In this document: positions 25,299 through 34,293 of the stretch, in pieces
How the letters are laid out: each line of letters opens with the position of its first letter
How positions within the stretch are numbered: the stretch's first letter is position 1
The notes under the pieces: model-generated
What the model saw: only the letters and a program-made list of their open reading frames with translations
Told to the model about the DNA's origin: nothing
The model's database searches: none
Assembly (NCBI GenBank): GCA_035307765.1
Contig: DATGHU010000012.1
Coordinates: 18,040 to 82,039, forward strand
DNA length: 64,000 nucleotides
Direction: 5' to 3'
Origin: a bacterium
GTDB lineage: Bacteria > Sysuimicrobiota > Sysuimicrobiia > Sysuimicrobiales > Segetimicrobiaceae
Translations under genes and position numbers: made by a program

Positions 25299-25313
25299 AC
25301 TGGACAGTCCAGT
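25299..25313. promoter_or_regulatory. GntR/FadR-type operator
   Basis: ACTGGAC-A-GTCCAGT, perfect seven-base arms around one base, located at about +6 to +20 of the plus-strand promoter. The size and symmetry suit a FadR-subfamily dimer. A bound repressor here would block elongation toward the binding protein gene. Confidence 0.75.
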
Positions 25314-25376
25314 GGTTCTCCTGCAGCATAACGCACCCGCGGTATCCGCTCAAGGCGACAGCATCATAAAGGGGGA

Positions 25377-26957
25377 ATGAGTGTGCGGCGACGTCTGGCG
25401 TGCGTGGCGCTTATCGTCGGGATGATCCTTGTTGGGCTGTGGGCGTCGTCCCCAGGGATGGCGACGACCCCTGGCACGCTTGTCGTCGGGCTCGTCGCGG
25501 AGCCCACCTCGATGGATCCGGGGCAGCTCAACGACATCAACTCGATGCGGGTGCTGGCGAACATCTACGATACCCTCGTGCGGTTCGCGCCCGGCACTTT
25601 CGAGTTGAGGCCGGGCCTGGCCACGTCGTGGACCATCTCCCCGGATGGGCTGACGTACACGTTCAAACTGCGGAAGGGCGTGACGTTCCAAGATGGGACT
25701 CCCGTCGACGCGGCGGCGATCAAGTTCGTGTACGATCGCCTGCTCGATCCCGCGCACCCGTACCACAACACGGGACCGTTTCCGTTCGCCACGTTTTACT
25801 ACGGGGCGATCAAGGAGACCCGCGTCGTGGACCCGTCCACGGTGCGATTCGTGCTCAAGCAGCCGTTCTCTCCATTCCTGCACAACCTGACGCTCAACAC
25901 CGGCCGGATCGTCAGCCCCGCCGCGGTCAAGAAGTGGGGCAAGGAGTTTGCCAGCCATCCGGTAGGGCCGGGACCGTTCAAGTTCGTGAGCTGGGAGAAA
26001 GGCGTCCGCATCATCCTCGACAAGAACCCGGCGTACTGGGACGGCGCCCCCAAGCTGAATCGGCTGGTGTTTCGCCCGCTGGTCGAGGAGCAGACCCGCG
26101 TGACGGAGCTGCTGTCCGGCGGAGTGGATTTCATCGTCGATGTACCGCCGGATAACCTTGCGCAGCTCAAGAACGACAGCCGGTTCCAGCTCTACGAGCA
26201 GCCGGGGCCGCACATTTGGTGGGTGACGCTGAACACGAAGAAGAAGCCCTTCAGCGACCCTCGGGTGCGGCAGGCGGTCAACTACGCCATCAACAAGGAA
26301 GGGATCTGTCGGGACGTGCTGAAGGGGACGTGCACCCCCGCCGCCGGCCCAATTCCTCCGGCCATCACCTGGGCGTTCTCGCAGCAGATCAAGCGGTACA
26401 CGTACAGCCCGGAAAAAGCGAAGGCGTTGCTGCGCGAAGCGGGATATCCCAACGGGTTCAGCGCAAGCTTTTGGATCCCCGAGTCGGGGTCCGGCATGCA
26501 GTCTCCAAAAACGATGGCCGAAGCGATTCAGGCGGACCTCGCCGCGGTCGGGATCAAAGCCTCCATCCAGACGTACGAGTGGGGCGCCTATCTCAGCCAG
26601 TACAGCAAGGGGCTCGCCTCCGCCGACATGGGCGCGATGTCCTTTATGCTCGATCCGGGAGACCCCGCCCCGATGCTGAGCCTCGTCATCGATGGGCACG
26701 CCAGCTCACCCAACGGGTTCAACAGCGGGTACTATGACAACCCGAAAGTCAACCAGTTGCTGCTGCAGGCGACGGAAACGGTCGACCAGGCAAAGCGCGG
26801 CGCCCTGTACCGTCAGGTCGCCTCGGTCGTGGCGGACGACGCCCCGTGGATTTTCATCGACAATGCGGTGCAGACGGCCGCGGCCGTGAAACGGGTGAAG
26901 GGATTCGTGCTGTCGCCAACGTTTTACCTATTCTTCCACGACACCTGGGTGCAGTGA
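25377..26957 (+). CDS. Family 5 ABC transporter substrate-binding protein
   Basis: 526 residues with a signal peptide (LACVALIVGMILVGLWASS). SBP_bac_5 features are GTLVVGLVAEPTSMDPGQ, YTFKLRKGVTFQDGTPV, HPVGPGPFKFVSWE, RQAVNYAINKEGI and LLREAGYPNGF. It should bind a peptide-like or other small solute in the periplasm for the permeases encoded divergently at 22.6-24.5 kb. AAGGGGG lies one base before the ATG; a GTG two codons in would have better spacing, so the start is uncertain by two residues. Expression is controlled by the consensus promoter and GntR operator upstream. Confidence 0.9.
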   Translation: MSVRRRLACVALIVGMILVGLWASSPGMATTPGTLVVGLVAEPTSMDPGQLNDINSMRVLANIYDTLVRFAPGTFELRPGLATSWTISPDGLTYTFKLRKGVTFQDGTPVDAAAIKFVYDRLLDPAHPYHNTGPFPFATFYYGAIKETRVVDPSTVRFVLKQPFSPFLHNLTLNTGRIVSPAAVKKWGKEFASHPVGPGPFKFVSWEKGVRIILDKNPAYWDGAPKLNRLVFRPLVEEQTRVTELLSGGVDFIVDVPPDNLAQLKNDSRFQLYEQPGPHIWWVTLNTKKKPFSDPRVRQAVNYAINKEGICRDVLKGTCTPAAGPIPPAITWAFSQQIKRYTYSPEKAKALLREAGYPNGFSASFWIPESGSGMQSPKTMAEAIQADLAAVGIKASIQTYEWGAYLSQYSKGLASADMGAMSFMLDPGDPAPMLSLVIDGHASSPNGFNSGYYDNPKVNQLLLQATETVDQAKRGALYRQVASVVADDAPWIFIDNAVQTAAAVKRVKGFVLSPTFYLFFHDTWVQ

Positions 26958-26973
26958 GCGCGGAGGCTTAAAA

Positions 26974-27051
26974 CCCCCTCGCACCGGGGGGAGAGAGAAG
27001 AGCAGCAGGGGCACAGAGACCCGCCCGCGGCGCGTCAACACTGCGGGCGGG
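26974..27051. terminator. Two GC-rich hairpins after the binding protein gene
   Basis: The first pairs CCCCC with GGGGG at 26974-26991. The second, stronger one pairs CCCGCCCGC (27020-27028) with GCGGGCGGG (27043-27051). Neither has a U-tract. They most likely end or stabilise the binding protein transcript. Confidence 0.4.
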
Positions 27052-27565
27052 GGCGACCCGTCATCGCGGAATGGTCCGGCGCTTGGTCGGAGACGGCCGT
27101 CGAGACACGGCCGGTTTCCGCCGGGGCCCTATTCCGTTGTCCGCGCGCAAACCTCCCTCCCCTGGAGGGTCGTTATGACCGGAGGGCGGGCCCGTTCCGG
27201 TGCACGTGAGGGCCTGGTTTTGACCCCGGCCGCAAGGCGGTGCGGCCAGCGTGCGGGAGACGCACGGCGCACCGGCCACTGTTTGGACTGGTGACCTCGT
27301 CCGCAGACAAACCCCCTCCGCGGGTGCGCATCGGCGAAGCCGGCAAAAAGGGCAGGCCCAGAACCCCGCCACGCCGGGGGGGAAGCCTGCCGCTGAGGCG
27401 CGACCCCGACCCCGCTTCGGAGAATCCCCGGCGGGAGCCGGCAACGCTTCCGGGGAACACCGGCGAAGCGGACGAACCATACCGTTCAGGGCAGGCGACA
27501 ACGCCGGTGCGTCTCTGGTAGAGTTGATTCGCTCGGCGGCTCTCGCCTGGAGATTGTGCGGAGTA
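27052..27565. other. Long gene-free leader before the ABC-2 exporter
   Basis: About 510 bases with no convincing gene on either strand, long for this window. It is very GC-rich and full of short inverted repeats, for example in the CGGCGAAGC-containing segments near 27330 and 27460, which resemble each other. It could be a structured 5' leader or the remains of a lost gene. No riboswitch family was matched by eye. Confidence 0.35.
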
Positions 27566-28594
27566 ATGGGAACGGTGGGCAGCATGGACAACCCGACGCG
27601 CTCGAACGGTCTGGCGCTTCCCCCGGCCGAGACCATCGCTCGTAGGTCAGGCCGGGACACGCCGTCGACCGGTCCGCTGCTGGAAGTGCACCATCTCACA
27701 AAAGATTTTGGCCGGTTCAGGGCCGTCGACGACATTTCCTTTGCGATCCCCAGGGGCAGGGTCATTGGCCTCCTCGGCCCCAATGGGGCGGGAAAGACCA
27801 CCACGATCCAAATGCTCCTCGGCATTACCACTCCCACGTTCGGACGAATCACCTATTTTGGAAAAGAGTTCTTCGCGCACCGGCAGGAGTGCCTGCAGCG
27901 CATCAACTATGCTTCATCGTTCAACACCCTGCAGGGCCGGATCTCGGTGTGGGAAAACCTCTTGGTCTACGGGCATCTCTACGGCATGAGGAAGCCCGAA
28001 GGACGAATCCGGGAGCTGACCGCCTACTTCGAAATCACCGGCCTCCTCAATACTCGGTATTGGGACCTTTCAGCCGGGCAGAAAACGCGGGTGAACCTCA
28101 TCAAAGCGCTGTTGAACGACCCTGAGCTGATTTTGATGGACGAGCCCACCGCCTCCCTGGATCCCGACATCGCGGACAAAACGCTCTCGCTGATCGAGGC
28201 GGCGAGGCAAGCCCTGTCCGTGTCGATTCTGTACACCAGCCATGACATGGAAGAAGTGACCCGGATCTGCGACGAGGTCATCTTCCTCGACCACGGGCGG
28301 ATCGTCGCCCAGGATACCCCGCTTGGGCTCACCAAGCGCATCCGCACGGCCCATCTGAAGGTCACGTTCGAAGGCGAGCGTCAGGCCGTCGAAGCTTTCC
28401 TTGCGCAGCAACAGCAGCCGTATCAATTCACCCAAGAGTACGCCGTATCGATCGACACCACGGAGAAGATGATCCCGGCGCTGATCTTCGGGATCAGCAA
28501 GGTGGGCGTCTGGATCACCGACATCGAGGTGAAGAAGCCAACGCTCGAGGACGTGTTCCTGCGGATCGCCCGGGGAGAAGACGATGTCGATTGA
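27566..28594 (+). CDS. ABC-2 type exporter ATP-binding protein
   Basis: 342 residues. The nucleotide-binding domain begins near residue 33 (LLEVHHLTKDFGRFRAVDD). Walker A is GPNGAGKTT, the signature is LSAGQKTRV in place of the common LSGGQ, Walker B is LILMDEPTASLD, and the H-loop is YTSHDMEE. A C-terminal extension of about 80 residues resembles the DrrA/NodI-type accessory region. It drives export through the permease encoded next. The ATG at 27566 is close to a GGAG; a second in-frame ATG at 27584 is also possible. The two genes overlap by 11 bases. Confidence 0.9.
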   Translation: MGTVGSMDNPTRSNGLALPPAETIARRSGRDTPSTGPLLEVHHLTKDFGRFRAVDDISFAIPRGRVIGLLGPNGAGKTTTIQMLLGITTPTFGRITYFGKEFFAHRQECLQRINYASSFNTLQGRISVWENLLVYGHLYGMRKPEGRIRELTAYFEITGLLNTRYWDLSAGQKTRVNLIKALLNDPELILMDEPTASLDPDIADKTLSLIEAARQALSVSILYTSHDMEEVTRICDEVIFLDHGRIVAQDTPLGLTKRIRTAHLKVTFEGERQAVEAFLAQQQQPYQFTQEYAVSIDTTEKMIPALIFGISKVGVWITDIEVKKPTLEDVFLRIARGEDDVD

Positions 28595-29372
28595 GCGGAT
28601 CGGCGCGGTGATGCTGCAGGAACTCTATATCACCAAGCGATCGCTCGAGGTCATCGTGGATCTCTTCTTCACGTCGCTGATGACGGTGATCGTCTTCGGG
28701 TTTGTGACGCGATTTCTGGTTGGGGCGCTCAGCTCCTCCACCGGAGCATACTTGATCCTCGGCCTGCTGCTGTGGGAGGTCATCCGGGTGAACCAGTATT
28801 CCCTGTCGGTGGGGAGCCTGTGGAACATCTGGGCGCGCAACCTCAGCAACATGTTTATCGCCCCATTGTCGGCCGCGGAGTATCTCGTGGCGCACATGCT
28901 GTCCGGGCTGGCGAAAACGTTCTGCATCTTCGTGATGATCTCCGCGATCGCCGCGTACGGCTTCCACTTCAATATCTTGCGCCTCGGACTCACCAATCTC
29001 GCGCTGTTCTTTGCGAACCTGACGGTGTTCGCCTGGTCGGTCGGGCTGATCTTGCTCGGAGTGATCTTCGTCTTTGGAACGAGGATCCAGGCGCTGGCCT
29101 GGGGACTCATTTTCCTCTTCCAACCGCTGACCGCGGCGTTCTTTCCGCTGAGCGTGCTGCCGCCGGTCCTCCGTCAGGTCGCCTACGGACTTCCCCCGAC
29201 GTTTGTCTTCGAAGCGGCTCGAAGGGCCCTGAGCCGCGCAGACGTGGATTGGACGTCCGCCGCCAGGGCGTCCGGTGAGAACCTCGTGTACTTTATGCTC
29301 GCGCTCTTCGTGTTCAATCGCTTGTTTGCGCATTCGCGGAAGACCGGGCAGTTTGCGCGCAGTGAAGGTTGA
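28584..29372 (+). CDS. ABC-2 type exporter permease
   Basis: 262 residues with about six hydrophobic segments, including SLMTVIVFGFVTRFLVGAL, AYLILGLLLWEVIRV, and AYGLPPTFVFEAAR near the end. This is the layout of ABC2_membrane proteins of the DrrB/NodJ type, which export drugs, polysaccharides or lipids across the inner membrane. It starts inside the ATPase gene (11-base overlap). A hairpin of CCCCCC and GGGGGG at 29465-29486 follows. Cargo cannot be inferred from the neighbours. Confidence 0.88.
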   Translation: MSIERIGAVMLQELYITKRSLEVIVDLFFTSLMTVIVFGFVTRFLVGALSSSTGAYLILGLLLWEVIRVNQYSLSVGSLWNIWARNLSNMFIAPLSAAEYLVAHMLSGLAKTFCIFVMISAIAAYGFHFNILRLGLTNLALFFANLTVFAWSVGLILLGVIFVFGTRIQALAWGLIFLFQPLTAAFFPLSVLPPVLRQVAYGLPPTFVFEAARRALSRADVDWTSAARASGENLVYFMLALFVFNRLFAHSRKTGQFARSEG

Positions 29373-29464
29373 GGAGCGTCCGGCCCGGGCGTCGGGATCA
29401 GGCCGGCAACATTCCCAAGGCCGTCCGGGGCATCGGGGGCCGCCGGCCGTGTGCGTCGATGGCT

Positions 29465-29486
29465 CCCCCCGCCAATCTCAGGGGGG
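29465..29486 (+). terminator. Hairpin after ABC-2 operon
   Basis: CCCCCC and GGGGGG flank a ten-base loop about 90 bases after the permease stop. No T-run follows. Possible weak terminator before the next gene; the remaining 29373-29590 gap shows nothing else. Confidence 0.35.
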
Positions 29487-29590
29487 GTGGGCGTGTTGGT
29501 CCGATTCTTGAGCGCAGGAATGGGTGCAGCAAAGGCTTGGCGTGAAGTGGGTTCCCAACGGCCGGACCGCCGCACGGAAGGAGACAAGGC

Positions 29591-30628
29591 TTGAAGCTCT
29601 CGATCGTTGATCAGTCCCCGGTTCCGGCGGGCGCGACACCCGCAGATGCGCTGCGCAATACAATCAACCTGGCCCGGCTGGCCGACCGACTCGGCTACGA
29701 GCGGTACTGGATCGCCGAGCACCACGCCACCCCCGGCTTCGCCAGCCCGGCGCCCGAAGTCCTCATCGCGCGGGTGGGGAGCGAGACGGCCGGCATCCGC
29801 ATCGGCTCCGGCGGGGTCCTGCTGCCGCATTACAGTCCGCTCAAAGTCGCGGAGACGTTCCGCGTCCTCCACGCCCTCTACCCCGGCCGGATCGACCTTG
29901 GCATCGGACGTGCCCCGGGGAGCAGCCCGCTGGAGGCCTACGCCCTGCGCCGCGACCGTGATCGGCAGGCCTTGACCGACGACTTCCCGGAGCAGCTCGT
30001 GGAACTCCTGGCGTTTCTGCGCCACACGTTTCCGCCGGACCATCCGTTTAGCCGGATCAAAGTTTCCCCGGAGATGCCCGGATGCCCGGAGGTCTGGCTC
30101 CTCGGATCGAGTATGTGGAGCGCGACCGCGGCCGCGCAGCTGGGGTTGCCCTACGCGTTCGCCCACTTCATCAATCCCGAACCCACCCGCGCGGCGCTCG
30201 AGTACTATCACTCGCACGTCACCGCTGCGGGCGGATCGGCTCCGGGAACGATCCTGGCCCTCGGGGTGATCTGTGCCGACACCGAGACCGAAGCCCAGCG
30301 CCTCCATGCCAGCGTCCGCGTGCGCCACGTCCTGCGGGAGCTGGGGATCGATCCGGGCCCGATTCCCACCCCCCAAGACGCGCTCACCAGGTTGGGCGCC
30401 GGGGCCGCCCGGACATCCACGGACGAAAGCGAGTGGCCCCGGTACGTCGTGGGCGCGCCCGAGCAGGTGCACGCTCAGCTCGTCCGCATCGCCACGGAGC
30501 TCAAAGTTGAAGAGCTCATGGTCGTGACCGTGGTCCATGATCATGAGGCACGCCGCCGCTCCCACCTTCTTCTAGCCGAGGTCTTTGGTCTCGAATCACG
30601 CGCGCAGGGGGCGCCCCCTCCCCGCTAG
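29591..30628 (+). CDS. LLM class flavin-dependent oxidoreductase (MsnO8-like)
   Basis: 345 residues. The opening LSIVDQSPVPAGATPADAL, then RYWIAEHHATPGFASPAPEVLI, and IRIGSGGVLLPHYSPLKVAETFRVLHALYPGRIDLGIGRAPG, are characteristic of the MsnO8 group of FMN-dependent luciferase-like monooxygenases. The substrate is unknown. The start is TTG with an AAGGAGACAAGG site before it; no ATG fits the conserved N-terminus. It stands alone between the ABC-2 exporter and a convergent gene. Confidence 0.88.
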   Translation: MKLSIVDQSPVPAGATPADALRNTINLARLADRLGYERYWIAEHHATPGFASPAPEVLIARVGSETAGIRIGSGGVLLPHYSPLKVAETFRVLHALYPGRIDLGIGRAPGSSPLEAYALRRDRDRQALTDDFPEQLVELLAFLRHTFPPDHPFSRIKVSPEMPGCPEVWLLGSSMWSATAAAQLGLPYAFAHFINPEPTRAALEYYHSHVTAAGGSAPGTILALGVICADTETEAQRLHASVRVRHVLRELGIDPGPIPTPQDALTRLGAGAARTSTDESEWPRYVVGAPEQVHAQLVRIATELKVEELMVVTVVHDHEARRRSHLLLAEVFGLESRAQGAPPPR

Positions 30629-30760
30629 TGGAAATCCTAAGAACAAGACTCCCCGCAGCCGAGGGATTGGAGCGTGGACGGAGGGTTCATCCGCGCCGCT
30701 GATCCAAGGGCGCGGGAATACCCTGCGCAGGTGGAGGGAAAGGCCGAGCCTACCCGGTCT

Positions 30761-31303
30761 TCATCGATTCGCAAAGTTCCATTCCACATTCCAGCTTGCG
30801 ATGGCGTCGTAGGTTTGCACCGTCATCGGGATTTGCCCCCAGGCTTCGAGTCCCGATACTTGTCCCTTATCGTCCGTCGTCCGGATCATGTGGCTCAGCA
30901 GGACATCGGCCTTGACGAGGGGGAAGCGGTCCGCGTCCTGAAAAATAATGGTGTAGGAAGAGAGCGCCTGATTGCTGCGGGCGCTCTCTACGGTCTTGGT
31001 CGCGGGCTCGACCGAGAGATGATAGGATAGCCTTCCATCCTGCCACTTCGTCCCCAACGCCAAACTGACATCACCATGCACCGGCAACTCGATCTTGTCC
31101 CAACTGTGCAGGGCCCGACGGGGCAGAGAATGCGGCACGGGCGGCGGAAGTATATCGCTGAGCCTCACGATCGTCCCCGAAAGCCGATCCAACCGATACA
31201 CACGGCCGGCGCTGTCCTCGTGAAGCACAAATCGAAACTCCCAGAGCCCGGCCACCCCGATGAACACCACAAGAAAAAAGGCCAGAAGGTCGCGACGATT
31301 CAC
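30761..31303 (-). CDS. Membrane-anchored hypothetical protein
   Basis: 180 residues. A single N-terminal membrane segment (LLAFFLVVFIGVAGLWEF) follows three polar residues and no cleavage site is obvious. The rest (about 150 residues) should lie outside the inner membrane and is rich in beta-type segments such as SYTIIFQDADRFPLVKADVLL. The GTG at 31301-31303 is preceded by a G-rich stretch; the frame continues upstream but its residues look non-coding. I do not recognise the family. It is divergent from the Tat-exported binding protein gene. Confidence 0.6.
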   Translation of the reverse strand: MNRRDLLAFFLVVFIGVAGLWEFRFVLHEDSAGRVYRLDRLSGTIVRLSDILPPPVPHSLPRRALHSWDKIELPVHGDVSLALGTKWQDGRLSYHLSVEPATKTVESARSNQALSSYTIIFQDADRFPLVKADVLLSHMIRTTDDKGQVSGLEAWGQIPMTVQTYDAIASWNVEWNFANR

Positions 31304-31520
31304 CCCGCACCCCCCGCTGCCGGCCGTCACTCCTTCAAGAACTCGATCCCCCGGTTGCCATTCAAGTTCGTCCTGCGACACCGTCTCTCCCGCCACACCA
31401 TTCGGCACGGGGTGCGCCGATGGTAGGGAGACAAGCGACGCGAATGAGAGCCCAGGGTCCAGGCACGGGGGGCGTCGAATGCTTGGAGTCGGTGTAACCG
31501 TTGTGGGAGGAGGGAACAGC

Positions 31521-33206
31521 ATGAACATCTCCACGGCACAGTCACCCCACGGGCAGGATCGTCACCGTCGCCAAAGTCGGGTGGCCGCTCGCCTGTCTCG
31601 GCGGGAGGTCCTGCAAGTGGCGGGAGCCGCCGGTGTGGCGGCCTCCCTGGGGAAAGCCCTCGCCGCGGTCGAACGGGCATCTGCGGCGGGAGCGCAGGGC
31701 GGCGAGCTGTTCTACGGTCTGACCAACAAGTTCGATACCCTCGACCCGAACGTCACGACGTTCTCCGACGTCGCGCGAATGGCGTATCACATGTTCGATC
31801 CCCTGCTGTGGGAGTCAAAAGCCGGCGTGTTCGTACCCGGGCTGGCGGAGAAGTGGGAGGTGAACGCGGACGCCACTCAGTACACGTTCCACCTCCGTCG
31901 GGATGTCAAGTTCCACGACGGCACGCCGTTCAACGCCGAGGCGGTGAAATTCACGTTCGACCGCATCGTGGATCCGGCGCTGAAGTCGCAGTCGGCGTTT
32001 TCCGCAATCGGGCCGTACGACAGCAGCGCGGTCGCGGACCCCTACACGGTCGTGGTCAAATTCAAGGACCCCTACGCGCCGTTCTTGAGCTCGGTGGCGC
32101 AGTCGCTCCTCTCGCCGGTGTCGCCGGACGCGGTGAAGAAGTACGGCAAGGATTTCGGTACGCATCCGGTGGGGACGGGGCCGTTCAAGTTCGCCTCGTA
32201 CACGACCGACAGCGTCGTCCGGATGGTGAGAAACCCCGACTACCGATGGGCGCCGTCGATCTTTAAGAACCACGGCCCCGCGTCGCTCGACGCGATCAGC
32301 TACCGGATCATCCCGGAGTCCTCGACGCGGCTCGCGGCGCTCAAATCGGGCCAGATGCAGGTGATCCAGGATGTGCCGACGCAGGACTACGAGAACCTGC
32401 GGCGCGACAATACCATCCAACTGCTGCAGGGCCTGATGACCGGATCGGGCTGGACGATGATGATCAACGTGACCAACCCCCCGATGGACGACGTGCGCGT
32501 CCGCCAGGCGCTGCAATGGGGCGTGGACAAGAGCGCGATGATCAAGGCGGTATGGCAGGGGGTGTACAAACCGGCCACCAGCATCCTGACCGCGGCGACG
32601 TTCGGGTACGATCCGGCGACCCGGAACGTGTATCCCTACGATCCCAAGAAGGCCGGCGCCGCGCTCGACGAGGCCGGGTGGAAGCTGGGGTCGGGCGACG
32701 TCCGCCAGAAGGGCGGCCAGGACCTCACGCTCGGGCTCTACTATCGCGCCGACAACTCCGATTTCGTAGCGATGGCGACGTTCCTCCAAAGCATGTACGC
32801 GCAGATCGGCATCAAGATCGATCTCCACGGGCTATCGCAGGGCGGGTACTTCTCCGCGGTGCGAGCCGGCCAGCATCACCTGCAGTTCTGGTGGGAGCCC
32901 GACACCGATCCGGACGTGGTGCGGATTCTGCTGTACTCCAAGAACGCCGACGGAGGGACGAACCGCAACCGCTACAAGAACGCCGAGATGGACAAACTGA
33001 TCGACGCGGCCGCGGCGACCGCCGACTCGGCCAAACGGAAACAGCTCTACTCCCAGATTCAGATGAAGGCGCTGCGCGAGTCGGTGATGGTGGCGTTTTC
33101 CGATCCACTCGACCTCTTCGCCTACCAGAAAGGGAAGGTGGTCGGCGTGGTGCTCGACTGGTCGGCGACGAACGTCCTGCTCCACGACGCATCGTTGCGG
33201 AAGTGA
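31521..33206 (+). CDS. Family 5 ABC transporter substrate-binding protein, Tat-exported
   Basis: 561 residues. A twin-arginine signal is visible: LSRREVLQVAGAAGVAASL at about residues 29-47, with an SRRxVLQ core. The mature part has the SBP_bac_5 pattern: YTFHLRRDVKFHDGTPF, HPVGTGPFKFASY, RQALQWGVDKSAM and ALDEAGWKLG. Tat export suggests folding in the cytoplasm first. GGGAGGAGGG lies before the ATG. It heads a co-directional run of two permeases, an amidohydrolase, an SDR and a PanE-like gene. The imported solute is thus plausibly processed by those enzymes. Confidence 0.92.
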   Translation: MNISTAQSPHGQDRHRRQSRVAARLSRREVLQVAGAAGVAASLGKALAAVERASAAGAQGGELFYGLTNKFDTLDPNVTTFSDVARMAYHMFDPLLWESKAGVFVPGLAEKWEVNADATQYTFHLRRDVKFHDGTPFNAEAVKFTFDRIVDPALKSQSAFSAIGPYDSSAVADPYTVVVKFKDPYAPFLSSVAQSLLSPVSPDAVKKYGKDFGTHPVGTGPFKFASYTTDSVVRMVRNPDYRWAPSIFKNHGPASLDAISYRIIPESSTRLAALKSGQMQVIQDVPTQDYENLRRDNTIQLLQGLMTGSGWTMMINVTNPPMDDVRVRQALQWGVDKSAMIKAVWQGVYKPATSILTAATFGYDPATRNVYPYDPKKAGAALDEAGWKLGSGDVRQKGGQDLTLGLYYRADNSDFVAMATFLQSMYAQIGIKIDLHGLSQGGYFSAVRAGQHHLQFWWEPDTDPDVVRILLYSKNADGGTNRNRYKNAEMDKLIDAAAATADSAKRKQLYSQIQMKALRESVMVAFSDPLDLFAYQKGKVVGVVLDWSATNVLLHDASLRK

Positions 33207-33245
33207 GGCGTCCTGCCCGCCGCGAACATGGTGAGGCGTAGCGAA

Positions 33246-33272
33246 GGGCCCGGTCGGATAGACCGGGCCCTC
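33246..33272 (+). terminator. Intercistronic hairpin between binding protein and permease genes
   Basis: A perfect 11-base-pair stem, AGGGCCCGGTC with GACCGGGCCCT, around a GGATA loop. Such hairpins after a binding protein gene commonly act as partial terminators or 3' protectors, so that more binding protein than permease is made. No U-tract follows. Confidence 0.6.
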
Positions 33273-33369
33273 GCCTCGCGATGCCGGCGTGGGGTGCGGC
33301 CTCGCCCGCGCCGTGATGACGTGAGGCCGAAGGCGGGGGTCCCGTCACCGGCGTGACGGATGGCGGCGA

Positions 33370-34293
33370 ATGCTGAAATACGCCCAACGGCGCGTGATGC
33401 TGGCGGTCCCGACGATCGTGTTGACATCGGTGGTCGTGTTCCTGATGCTGTTCTTCATCCCCGGCGACCCGGCGTCGATTTACATCGGCGAGCAGACGGC
33501 AACGCCGGAGCGGATGGCCCAGATCCGGCACGTCATGGGCCTCGATCGGCCGATCTACGTCCAGTACGGCGAGTTCGCCTGGCGCGGGGTGCACGGCGAT
33601 CTGGGGCGGTCCCTGCAGACCAGCCGGCCGGTGACCGCGGAGATCATGAGCCGGCTCCCCGACACCGTGGAGCTGGCGGTCGCGGCGATGGTGGTCGCGG
33701 TCGTTCTCGGGGCGGGGCTCGGGTTGCTCTCGGCGCTGCGGCGGAACAGCGTGGTCGACACGCTCTCGATGATGGTCGCGCTGTTCGGCGTCTCCGTGCC
33801 GGTGTTCTGGCTGGCGCTGCTCTTGATCATGCTGTTCTCGCTTCGCCTGGGGTGGCTCCCGGCGACCAGCGAACCGGGAGTGCGCGGGCTGCTCCTCCCC
33901 GCCGTGTCGCTGGCGCTGCTGTCGGCGGCGACGCTCGCGCGCCTGATGCGGTCGAGCATGCTCGAGGTGCTGCAGCTGGACTACCTGACGACCGCCCGCG
34001 CCAAAGGCGTGCGCGGCGCGGGCGTGGTGTTCCGGCATGCGCTGCCGAACGCGATCATTCCCGTGATCACGGCGATGGGGCTGCAGTTCGGGAGCCTGCT
34101 CAGCGGCGCCGTCATCACGGAGACGGTGTTCGCCCGGCCCGGCCTCGGGAAGCTCGTCGTGGACTCGATCCAGAACAAGGACCTGCCGACCGTCCAGGGG
34201 GTGATCCTGGTCCTCGCGTTGATCTACACGGCGATGAACCTCATCGTCGATCTCTCCTACGCGTTCATCGACCCGAGGATCCGCTTCGAATGA
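33370..34293 (+). CDS. ABC transporter permease, DppB type
   Basis: 307 residues. Typical features are VVVFLMLFFIPGDPASIYIG, RMAQIRHVMGLDRPIYVQYGEFAW, and the EAA-loop around YLTTARAKGVRGAGVVFRHALPNAIIP. It ends LSYAFIDPRIRFE. It is third in family style only; the gene follows the binding protein by 163 bases containing a strong hairpin, and overlaps the DppC-type gene by ATGA. It should carry the solute bound by the Tat-exported protein. Confidence 0.92.
   Translation: MLKYAQRRVMLAVPTIVLTSVVVFLMLFFIPGDPASIYIGEQTATPERMAQIRHVMGLDRPIYVQYGEFAWRGVHGDLGRSLQTSRPVTAEIMSRLPDTVELAVAAMVVAVVLGAGLGLLSALRRNSVVDTLSMMVALFGVSVPVFWLALLLIMLFSLRLGWLPATSEPGVRGLLLPAVSLALLSAATLARLMRSSMLEVLQLDYLTTARAKGVRGAGVVFRHALPNAIIPVITAMGLQFGSLLSGAVITETVFARPGLGKLVVDSIQNKDLPTVQGVILVLALIYTAMNLIVDLSYAFIDPRIRFE

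Noticed and set aside
27140-27565. Possible c-di-GMP, c-di-AMP or cobalamin riboswitch before the ABC-2 genes
   Set aside because: Only short fragments such as GCAAACC or GCCACTG resemble the consensus motifs; their order and spacing do not fit.
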